A DNA stretch of 54,586 bases, taken from GCA-002722245 sp964230605. Its GTDB lineage: Bacteria > Bacteroidota > Bacteroidia > Flavobacteriales_C > GCA-002722245. Below are positions 44,206 to 53,674 of this stretch, piece after piece. How positions within the stretch are numbered: the first letter of the stretch is position 1; each line of letters opens with the position of its first letter. The notes under the pieces are model-generated. The model ran no database searches, had not been told where the DNA came from, and saw nothing but the letters and a program-made list of their open reading frames with translations. The position numbers and the translations under genes are program-made. The DNA lies in assembly GCA_964230605.1 (NCBI GenBank), contig CAXRIN010000012.1, forward strand, positions 1 through 54,586, read 5' to 3'.

Positions 44206-44586
44206 TTAGTCTTGCTGTTGCGCGTTTTTAGCCTCAATTGAAAGCGTAGTGTGAGGAACTATTTTCAAGCGTTCTTTAGAAATTAATTTTCCAGTAACTC
44301 TACAAACACCGTAAGTTTTGTTTTCAATTCTTACTAAAGCTGCTTTTAACTGCTGAATAAATTTTCTTTGACGGTGTGCTAATTGAGCAATCTTTTCACG
44401 AGATAATGACTCTGAACCATCTTCTAAACTTGTAAACTTAGATCCGTCATCACCTGTATTATCTGCTGAATGATCAATCTGACCTTGGTAATGTTTTAAA
44501 TCTTTTTCTGCGTTAGCAATCTTTTCTGTAATTAATGCTTTGAATTCTGCTAACTCAGCATCTGAATATCTTACTTTTTCACTCAT
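44206..44586 (-). CDS. DksA/TraR-family protein with degenerate zinc finger
   Basis: 126 residues with the DksA-type coiled coil (ALITEKIANAEKDLKHYQGQ; LAHRQRKFIQQLKAALVRIE) and the C-terminal segment NKTYGVCRVTGKLISKERL. In classical DksA this holds a CxxC...CxxC zinc site; here only the first cysteine is left (CRVTG, later LSIEAK in place of LCIDCK). The loss is common in Bacteroidota. It probably binds the RNA polymerase secondary channel, but this is inferred from the family. Monocistronic. Confidence 0.85.
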   Translation of the reverse strand: MSEKVRYSDAELAEFKALITEKIANAEKDLKHYQGQIDHSADNTGDDGSKFTSLEDGSESLSREKIAQLAHRQRKFIQQLKAALVRIENKTYGVCRVTGKLISKERLKIVPHTTLSIEAKNAQQQD

Positions 44587-44652
44587 AGTTCTAAAAATTA
44601 AGGTTTTAACAACCGCAATCTTCTCTACCTTTCCCAGTCAGACCGCAGTGAT

Positions 44653-44734
44653 TGTGCAATTATAACTCAAGTTTCTCAATTAAGGTTTCATTATTAAATA
44701 GAATTTTTCAACTAAAACATGCAATAATTGCACA
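44653..44734. repeat. Inverted TGTGCAATTAT pair upstream of the DksA-like gene
   Basis: TGTGCAATTAT (44653-44663) and its exact reverse complement ATAATTGCACA (44724-44734), 60 bases apart. They flank the likely promoter region of the DksA-like gene. Possibly a looping operator pair; otherwise chance in AT-rich DNA. Confidence 0.35.
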
Positions 44735-44746
44735 CGTTAAAAAAAC

Positions 44747-44780
44747 AAAAGGCTGGTTTTTGAAGAAACCAGCCTTTTCT
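44747..44780 (-). terminator. Terminator of the BNR-repeat gene
   Basis: Stem AAAAGGCTGGTTT/AAACCAGCCTTTT; on the minus strand followed by a T-run (GTTTTTTTAA). Confidence 0.85.
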
Positions 44781-44796
44781 TATAATTCAAGTTGTT

Positions 44797-47700
44797 TTAT
44801 TTCAATACCGTTACTCTAGTTGAAACTGCTCCTTTAGAGCTTTGAACAACTACAAAGTATGTTCCATCAGATAATAAATCAGACGAAATTTGGAATGTAG
44901 TATTGGCGTTTACATTTTGATTATAAACGTTGTTTACAATCACTTTTCCTGTAATATCAACCACCATAACTCCAGTTAAGTCTTCCATATCTTCGGTGAA
45001 CTTCAAGTTAAACTGTCCGTTGTTTGGATTTGGATAAATAATAATTCCATCACCAACCACTTGCTCAATCTCTTCAGAAGCTGTTACTATTGAAGCTTCA
45101 AGATCAAGCTTCCACATACCAGTTGAAGATCCAGCGATAAGCGATCCGAAAACTAAATCTGGAATCAACTCTCCTGGTAAACCTCTAAATGCTAGAGTTG
45201 CAACATCGTTAGCTAAATCATAAATGTAAAGCTCTCTTCTAATTGCTGTATAAACTGTATCAGGGTTTTCCAAGTTGATCATTACTGAACTAAATGCTCC
45301 TTCTCCAGTCACGTTAACATTTGTCATTGTGGCACCTCCATCAGTTGAGACTGCGAAAGCATTATCCAAGTTAGATCCTGCACAAATGTAAAGTGTATCT
45401 GTTCCTCTGGGATCTACTGCTAAATCGTGGATTGGTAAATCTGTTGAACCAGAATTATTGATAGCAGTCGGACCAGTACCTAACTTTGTCCAAGTTGCTC
45501 CTTTATCAGTTGATTTCCAAAGCGTACCTTTTGCTTCCTCGCTCATAGCTAATTCCGAACCACATCCAGCGTAAATTACAGTATCAGTTGCATTTGATCC
45601 CATTGCTAAAGTGTTTCCAAAATAGAAACCAGTTGGTGTAACAATTGTCCAAGAGTCACCTCCATCTGTTGAACGGTAAATGTTTCCGGCAGAACCTTGT
45701 AATCCACCATTACCTCCACCAGTTGTAGCAATTACAATGTTAGAATTAACAAATAAGATATCTGTTACTGACGGATCTTGAGCAGTTGAATTCCAATCTG
45801 TTGGTTGAACATTTCCAAATCCAGTAACACCAGTATGTGTAACAGTAAATCCATTTGAATAACCGTCAATAACGTGATCTGTATTACTTTGGATCGATTG
45901 CTACAGCAGTTAAACCTGCATCATCTCCTGCACCCGAAATTGGGAACTCTCCATAAGGGGCATTCCACTTATCAAAGTTATTCATTCCATTATCTAAATA
46001 CTTAGTAGTGTATGCTAAACCTGCACTTGTTGCTACATAGAAAACAGATTTGTCATCAGATCTAGTAATCTTGTTAATCTTTACAGCTTCTAAACCAAAG
46101 TTTTTAGCTATTTCAAAATTACCTTGAGTTCCTGCATTACTTACAACAACTCCTCTTCCTACAGTACCAACAACTAAATTAGGATCTGCTGGACTAACCG
46201 CAGCACCATTGTTAGTTAACTGAATATTCTCCCAGTTTTCTCCTAAATCGTATGAAATTGCATCTCCTGGAATAATTAAAATTGTTCCATCACCTTTTAC
46301 ACCAGCTAAACTAGGATGATAATCAACATCACTTAAACTCCATCCAGATTGCATATTTAAGTTAGTCCATGAAGAACCTCCATCAAACGATCTGTAAACA
46401 TCTTTCCCTCCAACTGTTTGGCAAGAAATAAATAAAGTATCTCCCGAAGCATGTCCGTTACTTACAAAAACCGCAGCAACTCCATTAATACCTGCAGGCA
46501 TAGTAACTTGCGTGAAAGTACTACCATCATACTTGTATAAATCAGCTTCGCTGTTGTTTGGATTACCATCTGTATCAATCGCTAAATACATTGGATAACC
46601 ATCAGAAGTATTGCTCGCTGCTATTTTCAATACAGATGCATTGCCGCTAATACTTGCAACATCAGCAACCTTTGTGGTAGTAGATTGGTTAATAGCATAT
46701 ACAGATTTCCCAGACCCTACATAGAAATTGTAATCTGTCATCGTAATACATTTTACTGCATCATGTGAATCTCCTCCAAATTGGTTTTGAGAAATGTAAC
46801 CATCAAAAGCAGTTCTCCATGTTCCTGTATCTCCATTCGCAAATGAAATTACAGCACTCGTTAAAGTTCCAGCCTCTTGACTAGTTTGAACTCCAACCCA
46901 TCCATTGGTGTTAGTTAAAACCCTAAGAGCTCTAACTCCCCAACCTCTTCCACAGTCGTACTCTAAAGAGTCATTTGGGAAAGCTTGGTACCAAGTTTTT
47001 GCAGTATCATCAGTAATAAATAAAGATGCTGGTGTAGAAATTGCACCGAATAATCTACCAGTTTGTGAGAAAGTTAAATCGATACTAGCACCACCATAAA
47101 GCCCTAGGTTCTCTCTATCTCCTTGAGATGCCGTATTACATTCACCACCTCCATTATTATTGTTGTTATTGTTATTATTGTTGTTATTTGAACCATCACT
47201 TACATTGGCTGTAATCGTATCCTTACCAATTCCTGGAATATTGATTTCAACATCGTAATTTCCAATAGCGTCAAAAACTAAGTCTCCAACATTTGCAAAC
47301 TTGGCAAAACTACTTGTTAAGGTACCCGTCATATTTCCAGGTCCATTAACTTTTGTTAATGTATAAGTTCCAGAATACGAAGTATCTAGTTTCATGGTAC
47401 TTTTTGAACCTGCACCAAAAATTAGTTGGTTTGGTTGATTAACAACAGCTTTATCTAATTCAGAAGCTAAAACCATGTCTCCACCACCATTTTGGCATCC
47501 TGGACCATCACCAGTACAAGGATCGAAAGTTTCCCCGCCTCCGTTATTATTTGAATCGTCTTTAATATCTGGTTTCAATGTATCTTTCCCTATACCAGGA
47601 ATTGCTACTTCAATTTCGTATAATCCAGGAGCATCAAATTTGAAATCAGGTATGTAAGCATACTTGAAAATGCTTCCCGTTAAACCAGTGCCAGTAATAT

Positions 47701-47971
47701 TTCCTGGACCAGTAATCTTTGTTACAGTATAATTCCCTGTAAAGGAAGTATCAATTTTACCCGTTCCTTTGTCTCCAACTCCAATGAAAAAACCATCAGG
47801 TTGATTAGGAACAAATTTTGAAAAATCTGATGTCATCACGAAATTCCCGCCTCCATTTTGACACCCAGGACCTTCGCCTCCACAAGGGTCCATTTGCTGA
47901 GCATTTCCAATTTGGAACGCAGCTAATAAAGCAGCAGAAACTGCTCCTTTTTTGAGTAATTGTTGAATCAT
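44797..47971 (-). CDS. Large secreted BNR-repeat T9SS protein, frameshifted
   Basis: The signal peptide is MIQQLLKKGAVSAALLAAFQ (start 47971; an in-frame ATG at 48106 gives a non-signal leader). Then come two ~120-residue repeats each starting DPCxGxGPGCQNGGG, a run of twelve asparagines, a long sortilin/BNR-like beta-propeller region (SWTNLNMQSGW, STDKGATWTKLG, STDGGDSWTIVT) and a C-terminal T9SS domain (IIIYPNPNNGQFNLKF, ending STRVTVLK). The first frame stops at 45884 after LTAVAIDPK; the second frame is open from about 45900 and continues the sense (SNTDHVIDGYSNG). Removing one A at 45888-45890 would give one protein of about 1057 residues. A real mutation or a sequencing error cannot be told apart. 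Confidence 0.85.
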
Positions 47972-48355
47972 AAAACGAACTTTTAGTAGGTTAACTTGAG
48001 CTCGTGTACACCTACTTTTGGAAAAAAAAAGTTTCGTAATGGACTGAAAAACAACATTATGCTTTTTGACGAAACCACTATGCACTAGAACTACATAGGA
48101 TTTCAACTTATGGATGAATGAAATTCACCTAACCTAACATGGTGACTTATTTAAGGCCTATTGCTCCTTTAATTCCGATTGTTCGTCTTTCCTCCTCGGT
48201 TCTCATAAAGCTACTACAATCTAAGATAATGAAAGACGAGACTGAAAGGTATGCATTGAAAATACATAGTTTTAACTTCTGTAATTAAGATTATCTTAAC
48301 TTCCCAAGTTAGGATAAGAATACTAAAACTTTACTTTTATTGAATCTTTTATTAA
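47972..48355. other. Gene-free 384-base stretch upstream of the BNR gene
   Basis: No coding frame is convincing. It holds an inverted pair GTTTCGTAATG (48031-48041) and CATTATG...ACGAAAC (48055-48075) that could form a leader hairpin for the BNR gene, and a second pair GTCTTTC/GAAAGAC (near 48188 and 48230). No exact TAnnTTTG promoter was found on the minus strand. Confidence 0.4.
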
Positions 48356-48826
48356 TTAAAGATTTGATGTCTTTACATTTTCCAAATCTTGGATTTTGTG
48401 TACAATTAATTTTATTTCACATGTATCAGCAATTGAAAAAGAAGAGTTTACAAAATCGATATTAACAAACTTATAATCTCCCTCATACCAAGCTTCAATA
48501 TCAACTCTTGATGCTTGCGTCAAGTTCATTAAAGATGCTTTTTCCTGCTCATACATCAAATACTCACCATGATGAATTAAATCTCCATTAAAAAAATATT
48601 CCCATTTACCAGTCGGGATGCCACTTTCGTATTCACACAATGTTCGATGGTTTCCATTTTTGTAAGTCCCTCCAATTGGTTTTACAATCTCAAATTGGCC
48701 ATCTAAAACTTCATTTGATATTGAATCAACATATAATCCATTATATAATTTAACACCAGATATTTTATTCAGACAACTTGAAGCAATAATGCAACATGTA
48801 AACAATAGACCAAAAACTTTTCTCAT
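48356..48826 (-). CDS. Putative lipoprotein
   Basis: 156 residues from ATG 48826. The start MRKVFGLLFTCCIIASSC is a lipoprotein signal peptide (lipobox IASSC). Later YKNGNHRTLCEYESGIPTGK and WEYFFNGDLIHHGEYL resemble MORN/antitoxin-YwqK-like strands (xxGxWxYFFxNGxLxxxG). No known function. It is divergent from the six-TM gene and shares with it the first palindromic operator, so it may belong to the same regulated module. An ATG at 48838 is 12 bases earlier and possible. Confidence 0.65.
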   Translation of the reverse strand: MRKVFGLLFTCCIIASSCLNKISGVKLYNGLYVDSISNEVLDGQFEIVKPIGGTYKNGNHRTLCEYESGIPTGKWEYFFNGDLIHHGEYLMYEQEKASLMNLTQASRVDIEAWYEGDYKFVNIDFVNSSFSIADTCEIKLIVHKIQDLENVKTSNL

Positions 48827-48870
48827 TTCAAAACTCATTTTTCATTTGGAAAATTAAAACTAATTCATTT

Positions 48871-48894
48871 ACTTTGAAATTCAAAGTACTTTTG
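48871..48894 (+). promoter_or_regulatory. Palindromic operator, site 1, with -7 box
   Basis: ACTTTGAAATTCAAAGT (48871-48887) is a palindrome with one central base, followed directly by TACTTTTG (48887-48894), an exact TAnnTTTG match. It overlaps the start of transcription of the six-TM gene. Site 2 at 49959 differs by one base. Confidence 0.75.
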
Positions 48895-48896
48895 AA

Positions 48897-49571
48897 ATGA
48901 GTGAAAATCAAAAACATTTAGAAGATTTACAGCAAATACGCTCAATCATGGAGCGCTCTACTACTTTTATTTCTTTGAGTGGTTTAAGTGGAATTTCTGC
49001 TGGACTTTTTGGATTAATCGGAGCGGCTTTAGCATACTTAAAGTTAGCGGGTGAGTTTTCAATTTTACATTCGGGTGGTTTGTATTCAAGGATTGAAGTT
49101 ATTGATGTGAACTTTTTTAATGTGGTTAGAATGAATTTGGCCTACGGACCAACTTTAGATTTAGTCATTATTGCAACAGGTACTTTAGGGATGGCACTTA
49201 TTTTTGCTACTCTTTTTACCGCTAGAAAAGCAAAAAAAGACGGAGTTGGATTATGGTCGTCTACTGCTAAAAAACTATTGTACAATACTGCTTTACCGCT
49301 TGTAGTTGGAGGATTATTTTGCTTAGCATTACTAAAGCACGGACTATTTGGATTAGTTGCTCCATGTACTTTAATATTCTACGGATTAGCATTAATTAAT
49401 GGAAGCAAATTCACTTTACCAGAAATTAAATATGTTGGGATCATTAACATCATTTTAGGTCTACTAAATACCATTTACATTGGTCAGGGATTATTTTTCT
49501 GGGCGCTTGGTTTTGGTGTAGCGCATATCATTTATGGTATAGTGATGTACTTTAAATATGAAAGAAAGTAA
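48897..49571 (+). CDS. Conserved six-TM membrane protein
   Basis: 224 residues. A cytoplasmic start (SENQKHLEDLQQIRSIMERS) is followed by about six TM helices, for example LSGISAGLFGLIGAALAYL, LDLVIIATGTLGMALIFATL, ALPLVVGGLFCLALL and GIINIILGLLNTIYIGQGL. Proteins of this type are often paired with a winged-helix regulator gene in Bacteroidota, as here (gap 71 bases). Function unknown; a sensor or partner that sequesters the regulator at the membrane is possible but not shown. Confidence 0.8.
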   Translation: MSENQKHLEDLQQIRSIMERSTTFISLSGLSGISAGLFGLIGAALAYLKLAGEFSILHSGGLYSRIEVIDVNFFNVVRMNLAYGPTLDLVIIATGTLGMALIFATLFTARKAKKDGVGLWSSTAKKLLYNTALPLVVGGLFCLALLKHGLFGLVAPCTLIFYGLALINGSKFTLPEIKYVGIINIILGLLNTIYIGQGLFFWALGFGVAHIIYGIVMYFKYERK

Positions 49572-49587
49572 TAGGTAATTATGAAGT

Positions 49588-49623
49588 CGATAAAACACAC
49601 CCTCTTTAAAAGAGCCTTAAAAG
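49588..49623 (+). terminator. Hairpin between the six-TM and regulator genes
   Basis: Nested inverted repeats AACACAC...GTGTGTT and CTCTTTAAAAGAG (arms CTCTTT/AAAGAG). It may cause partial termination between the two genes. Confidence 0.4.
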
Positions 49624-49642
49624 TGTGTTAAACGAAAACAAA

Positions 49643-49942
49643 ATGAAAGGATTAATTACAGATTTAAACAAAGCGTTTGAAAATCGAATTCGATTAGGTA
49701 TTATGAGTGTGCTCATGGTAAATAGTGAAGTAGATTTTAAAACGATGAAGGAGACGCTTGATGTTTCGGATGGAAACTTAGCATCGCATACTTCGGCACT
49801 TGAAAAGCAAGAATATATTGTCATTGAAAAAAAATTCATCGGAAAAAAACCAAACACAACTTACAGAGTTACAAAAGCTGGAAAAGAAGCATTTCAAAAT
49901 CACTTGGCAGCTCTTGAAACTTTGCTAAAAAGAAGGAAATAA
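49643..49942 (+). CDS. Winged-helix transcriptional regulator
   Basis: 99 residues forming just one winged-helix domain: LNKAFENRIRLGIMSVLMVN (first helices), FKTMKETLDVSDGNLASHTS (helix-turn-helix) and LEKQEYIVIEKKFIGKKPNT (wing), then a short basic tail. This is the ArsR/MarR-like type paired with the six-TM protein. ATG 49643 is preferred to GTG 49625 as it starts at the conserved region. It is the natural candidate to bind the two ACTTTGAA palindromes that flank the pair. Confidence 0.88.
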   Translation: MKGLITDLNKAFENRIRLGIMSVLMVNSEVDFKTMKETLDVSDGNLASHTSALEKQEYIVIEKKFIGKKPNTTYRVTKAGKEAFQNHLAALETLLKRRK

Positions 49943-49958
49943 AAAATTTTATCATTTT

Positions 49959-49982
49959 ACTTTGAATTTCAAAGTACTTTAA
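49959..49982 (+). promoter_or_regulatory. Palindromic operator, site 2
   Basis: ACTTTGAATTTCAAAGT (49959-49975) is the exact reverse complement of site 1; the following TACTTTAA matches the -7 pattern less well. It lies 20 bases before the phosphatase start. Confidence 0.7.
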
Positions 49983-49995
49983 AAACGTAAAAACC

Positions 49996-50934
49996 ATGAA
50001 AAAGTCAATCATATTTTTATTAAAAGTCACTGCCTTTACAGTACTACTGGCAAGCACATTATTACTATTTAAACAAAATGGTTGGATAACCACTTTATTC
50101 CTTTCAACTGCCATTCAATTTACACTTGGATCACTAGCGTTAGCCGGAATAATGTTTTATTTAAAAAGATATAAATCTGTTGTTTATAGTTCAGTTGCTG
50201 CAGTTCTATTTTCGGTTCAATTCATAGGCTACTTTTTCGAGCCGGAAGAAACTATAGCAGAATTTGAATTTGCGCAACCAAGATTAAAAATTGCTCAATT
50301 CAATGTGCTTACTTCTAACAAATCAAAGAAGGAAACCATTCAACGTATCTTGAGTTCAGACGCAACTATTGTTTCTGTTCAGGAAACAGATATGGCGTGG
50401 GCAAAAGCTTTATCCGATGAATTAAAAAGAGATTATCCATTTTCGGTTTACTTTCCTACTGAAAGGTGTTGCTATGGAATTTCATTATTAAGCAAAGTTC
50501 CTCTGCAGAATTCAGATGTCACTTTTCATGGAGGCGTTCCCAATATTGAAGCGGACGTGATGTTCAATCATCAATTAACTCATGTCATTTCAAGCCATGC
50601 TCCATCACCGGTTTCAAGAGAAAACCTGATTGCCAGAAATCAACATTTAAAAGAGCTGAAAAACCACGTCGCTAAAATTGATAGCCCAACTATTATTATG
50701 GGAGATTTTAATACTGTTCCTTGGGACGAAAATTTAATCGCTTTACGCGAAGAAGCCAATCTAAAAGATAGTAGGAAATCTTACAATGCCACCTTCCCCT
50801 CCTATTTCGGATCAGCGGGAATACCTATCGATTACATTTTACATTCAAATGAAATAAAATGCACAAAATTTAGTTCTATTGCCATTCAAGGGTCAGACCA
50901 TCGTGGCATAATAGGCGAATATGTAATTAACTAA
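49996..50934 (+). CDS. Membrane-anchored endonuclease/exonuclease/phosphatase protein
   Basis: 312 residues. Three N-terminal TM helices (FLLKVTAFTVLLASTLLLF, LSTAIQFTLGSLALAGIMFY, VVYSSVAAVLFSVQFIGYFF) are followed by an EEP domain from about residue 94: RLKIAQFNVLTSNKSK, VSVQETD (metal-binding glutamate), SSHAPSP, IIMGDFNTVPWD and GSDHRGIIGEY with the final DH pair. The domain probably faces the periplasm. The substrate could be a phospholipid, phosphosugar or nucleic acid. Position next to an exosortase pair and behind operator site 2 suggests a role in the same module. Confidence 0.85.
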   Translation: MKKSIIFLLKVTAFTVLLASTLLLFKQNGWITTLFLSTAIQFTLGSLALAGIMFYLKRYKSVVYSSVAAVLFSVQFIGYFFEPEETIAEFEFAQPRLKIAQFNVLTSNKSKKETIQRILSSDATIVSVQETDMAWAKALSDELKRDYPFSVYFPTERCCYGISLLSKVPLQNSDVTFHGGVPNIEADVMFNHQLTHVISSHAPSPVSRENLIARNQHLKELKNHVAKIDSPTIIMGDFNTVPWDENLIALREEANLKDSRKSYNATFPSYFGSAGIPIDYILHSNEIKCTKFSSIAIQGSDHRGIIGEYVIN

Positions 50935-50940
50935 TAATCT

Positions 50941-50984
50941 TCCCCTCAGCCTTCGGCAGCTCCCCTTAAAAAGCGGAGCAGTTG
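50941..50984 (+). repeat. Diverged solo copy of the 47-bp DUF559-unit repeat
   Basis: TCCCCTCAGCCTTCGGCAGC then TCCCCTTAAAAAGCGGAGCA and GTTG matches the arms at 39567 and 40093 over most positions, without a nearby DUF559 gene. It lies between the phosphatase and the VIT-protein gene. Confidence 0.65.
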
Positions 50985-51051
50985 ATACTAAAATCGAACT
51001 TTTTAAAAGGATCGACGGAGATTAAACTGTCTAAATCAAAAACCAATAATC

Positions 51052-53589
51052 ATGGAATCAGAAAATCAATCAACACAAAATCCACGCAAAGGAAACATTG
51101 CAATCACATGGGTTGGAAGGGTTTTAGTTATCCTTTCATTCCTAAACTATTATGCTATAAAAGGCTCTAAACTGAGCAGTAATCGATTTATGGATGACGA
51201 CGGATTTGTTTTCATCACCTTCGTTGTAGCCCTGGGATATTTTATCACCATTTTAATCAACTCAATTACCTACAATAAATTCAGGTTTTTAAGATTGGAC
51301 AAAGGACATTTCTCAATTTCAGTTGCACTACTTTGTATAAGTGCCTACACTTTGAATTTAGAATTTGATGTCTTCGAACAATTCAGTTTATGGTGTGAGC
51401 TTACTTTGTTTGCCATACTAATTCCACTTTTTACCAACGACTGGTTTAATAAGCTTCCCGGAATTGGTAAATGGATTTATAGTTTCGTCATGGGATTCGG
51501 GATGATTTTAGCATTGTACTTTACTATTTACCTTCTTCCTGCTTGGCCGCTTGGTGTATTAGCCATCTTGTTTTTAGGATTAGGAATGCATTTCTTTGCG
51601 CCTGCTATTTTACTGTTTACTTTAATTGTTCAATACAAAAAACTAAAACGTTCAAAAAGAGATTTAACCGGATTACTTTCTGGAATTTTATTCCCAGTTG
51701 TCGTGGTAATTTACTTATCAATAAATTGGGGAATTGCAGTGAACAAAATCCATAAAGCAGAACAAAATGTGCCAGCATTTCCGAGGGAATTTCCTGAATG
51801 GTATTACTTGAGTCAGCAATTATACAACGATTATTTTGTAGATCTTGTTCTACAAGGAAACCTAGCCTATAGTACGCCGAAAAACACAGATGTAACAGGA
51901 TTATTTAATGGAAGAGGTGGAACTTCGGCATACGGAGATAGATTCCGTCATGACCCATTAATTTTTACAACTGCACTTTTAGGAAGAGAAATTAATTTAG
52001 ATAAGGAAACTCGATTCAAATTACTGGAAGTTAATTATGCTTCACGTCATCAAACCGAAGAAAAACTGTGGGCGGGGAAAGATTTAGAGACAAAAAAGAT
52101 TGAAAATAATGTTCAAATATTTCCAGAATATCGAATGGCTTACAACGAAAAGACTATCACAATTCATAATGGCAGAAAACCAGGTTGGCGAGATGATCAA
52201 GAGGCTTTGTACAATTTTCACTTGCCTGAAGGTGCATCTGTAAGTTCTTTATCTCTATGGGTAAATGGCGTTGAAAGACAATCTCGATTAACCACAAAAA
52301 AGAAAGCTTCGCAAGCTTATAATCAAATTGTTGGTGTACAAAGACGAGATCCTGCCATTGCTCACTGGCAAGAAGGAAACCGTGTTACTGTTCGTGTTTT
52401 CCCTTGTCCACCTGAAGAATACAGGGTATTTAAAGTTGGTATTACAAGTCCGTTATTAAAAACAGGAGAAACACTCACGTATTCCGACACCTATTTAGAA
52501 GGGCCAATTTTAAAAAATGCCGAAGTTGTTTCAAATATAATTATTGATGGGAAGGAAATAGACTTAGATATGCCTTTTAGTTTTAATAAAGTAGGTGAAA
52601 AAAGTTACCAATATAATGGTTCATTCAACAACTATTTAACCATATCAATGAAAGACCCTGGACTAAGTAAAAATTCGTTTTGTTTCAATGGAAATTGTTA
52701 CCAATTAACTGAATCAAAATCAGAAAATAAATTCAAGCAATACGATAATATTTACTTAGATATAAATGATTCATGGAATGATGAAGAAATTGAGCAAGTA
52801 TTCTCAGTCTTTAAAAATCAAAAATTATGGGTTTACAATGCAGGGAAAATCAAAAGTGTAAAATCTGCAGGTGATGAAGTAATTAGTCAATTACATGATT
52901 TGAGTTTTAACCACATCCCGCTCTACGCATTAGATTCGACTAATTCGTTAATCATCACCAAAAATTCAGGTATCGCTCCAAATGTTGGCGATTTAAAATC
53001 CAGTGGATTCGCCATAAAGACAAAGAAATTTATGGCCAACACTTCATTTGTACCTGATGTTTTCTCATTAAACTATTTGAATGATTATTGGGGGACGCTT
53101 AACCAATTACAGTTAGTGAATGTTAGTTATGGGGATTTAAACGAATTGAAAGACATGGTGATCAATCATAGGTTTGAATATAAATCAGAAAATGATGATT
53201 TGGTTTACATTGACCAAGCTGAAATGATGATTGTGAAAACTGATAGTTCAGCTAAAAGCGAAGCTCCTGATCACTTATTAAGGCTTTTTGGTTACAACCA
53301 AATCCTCAAAAAAATTGGTAGAAAGTTTTATGACAGAGAGCAATGTGAAGACGATTTATTACACATTGCCAATGAAGCCTTTGTACTAAGTCCAATTTCC
53401 AGTATGGTTGTTCTGGAAACCGATAATGATTACGATCGATTTGGCATTAAGGAGAATAAAAACTCATTAAGTAACGCGAAAATGAAATCATCAGGGTCTG
53501 TTCCAGAACCGCATGAATTGGTGCTTATTTTCTTAGGAGGAGTAATATTAATGTATTTGTACAGACGAAAAGTGAATATGGCGGCTTGA
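51052..53589 (+). CDS. XrtN-type VIT-domain membrane protein, exosortase substrate
   Basis: 845 residues. About eight N-terminal TM helices (residues 15-235), then a periplasmic part containing a VIT domain at about 358-470 (YRMAYNEKTITIHNGRKPGW; NFHLPEGASVSSLSLWVNG; QEGNRVTVRVFPCPPEEYRV), and an extended region without clear motif. The C-terminus is a PEP-type sorting signal: VPEPHELVLIFLGGVILMYL then YRRK (motif, helix, basic end). This matches the known family of VIT proteins paired with exosortase N in Bacteroidota. The next gene is the exosortase itself. Confidence 0.88.
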   Translation: MESENQSTQNPRKGNIAITWVGRVLVILSFLNYYAIKGSKLSSNRFMDDDGFVFITFVVALGYFITILINSITYNKFRFLRLDKGHFSISVALLCISAYTLNLEFDVFEQFSLWCELTLFAILIPLFTNDWFNKLPGIGKWIYSFVMGFGMILALYFTIYLLPAWPLGVLAILFLGLGMHFFAPAILLFTLIVQYKKLKRSKRDLTGLLSGILFPVVVVIYLSINWGIAVNKIHKAEQNVPAFPREFPEWYYLSQQLYNDYFVDLVLQGNLAYSTPKNTDVTGLFNGRGGTSAYGDRFRHDPLIFTTALLGREINLDKETRFKLLEVNYASRHQTEEKLWAGKDLETKKIENNVQIFPEYRMAYNEKTITIHNGRKPGWRDDQEALYNFHLPEGASVSSLSLWVNGVERQSRLTTKKKASQAYNQIVGVQRRDPAIAHWQEGNRVTVRVFPCPPEEYRVFKVGITSPLLKTGETLTYSDTYLEGPILKNAEVVSNIIIDGKEIDLDMPFSFNKVGEKSYQYNGSFNNYLTISMKDPGLSKNSFCFNGNCYQLTESKSENKFKQYDNIYLDINDSWNDEEIEQVFSVFKNQKLWVYNAGKIKSVKSAGDEVISQLHDLSFNHIPLYALDSTNSLIITKNSGIAPNVGDLKSSGFAIKTKKFMANTSFVPDVFSLNYLNDYWGTLNQLQLVNVSYGDLNELKDMVINHRFEYKSENDDLVYIDQAEMMIVKTDSSAKSEAPDHLLRLFGYNQILKKIGRKFYDREQCEDDLLHIANEAFVLSPISSMVVLETDNDYDRFGIKENKNSLSNAKMKSSGSVPEPHELVLIFLGGVILMYLYRRKVNMAA

Positions 53590-53604
53590 TTTAATTTAAA
53601 GCGT

Positions 53605-53632
53605 CTGTAGTGGCCGATGAAAATCGGCCATA
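53605..53632 (-). repeat. GGCCGAT hairpin repeat, copy 3
   Basis: CTGTAGTGGCCGATGAAAAT then CGGCCATA. Inverted copy of the 53675-53702 unit with one mismatch; same family as 26791 and 30647 with a T/G change in the stem. Confidence 0.75.
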
Positions 53633-53674
53633 GCAAGGCATTAATTAAGTTAGATTTTGAAGTACAAAACTGGT

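Noticed and set aside
44797..45603. A separate 268-residue gene starting at 45603
   Set aside because: The open frame extends upstream to 45900 without a signal peptide and continues the upstream protein, so it is the C-terminal part of one gene.
45884..45904. Programmed recoding or stop read-through in the BNR gene
   Set aside because: No shift-promoting context or structure is evident; a one-base indel in an A-run is simpler, so it is reported just as a frameshift.
48871..48894. A GbsR-type site equal to the one at 44118
   Set aside because: ACTTTGAA and CTAAACTTTCAAAAA share only ACTTT-like letters; arm length and centre differ, so they are treated as sites of two different regulators.
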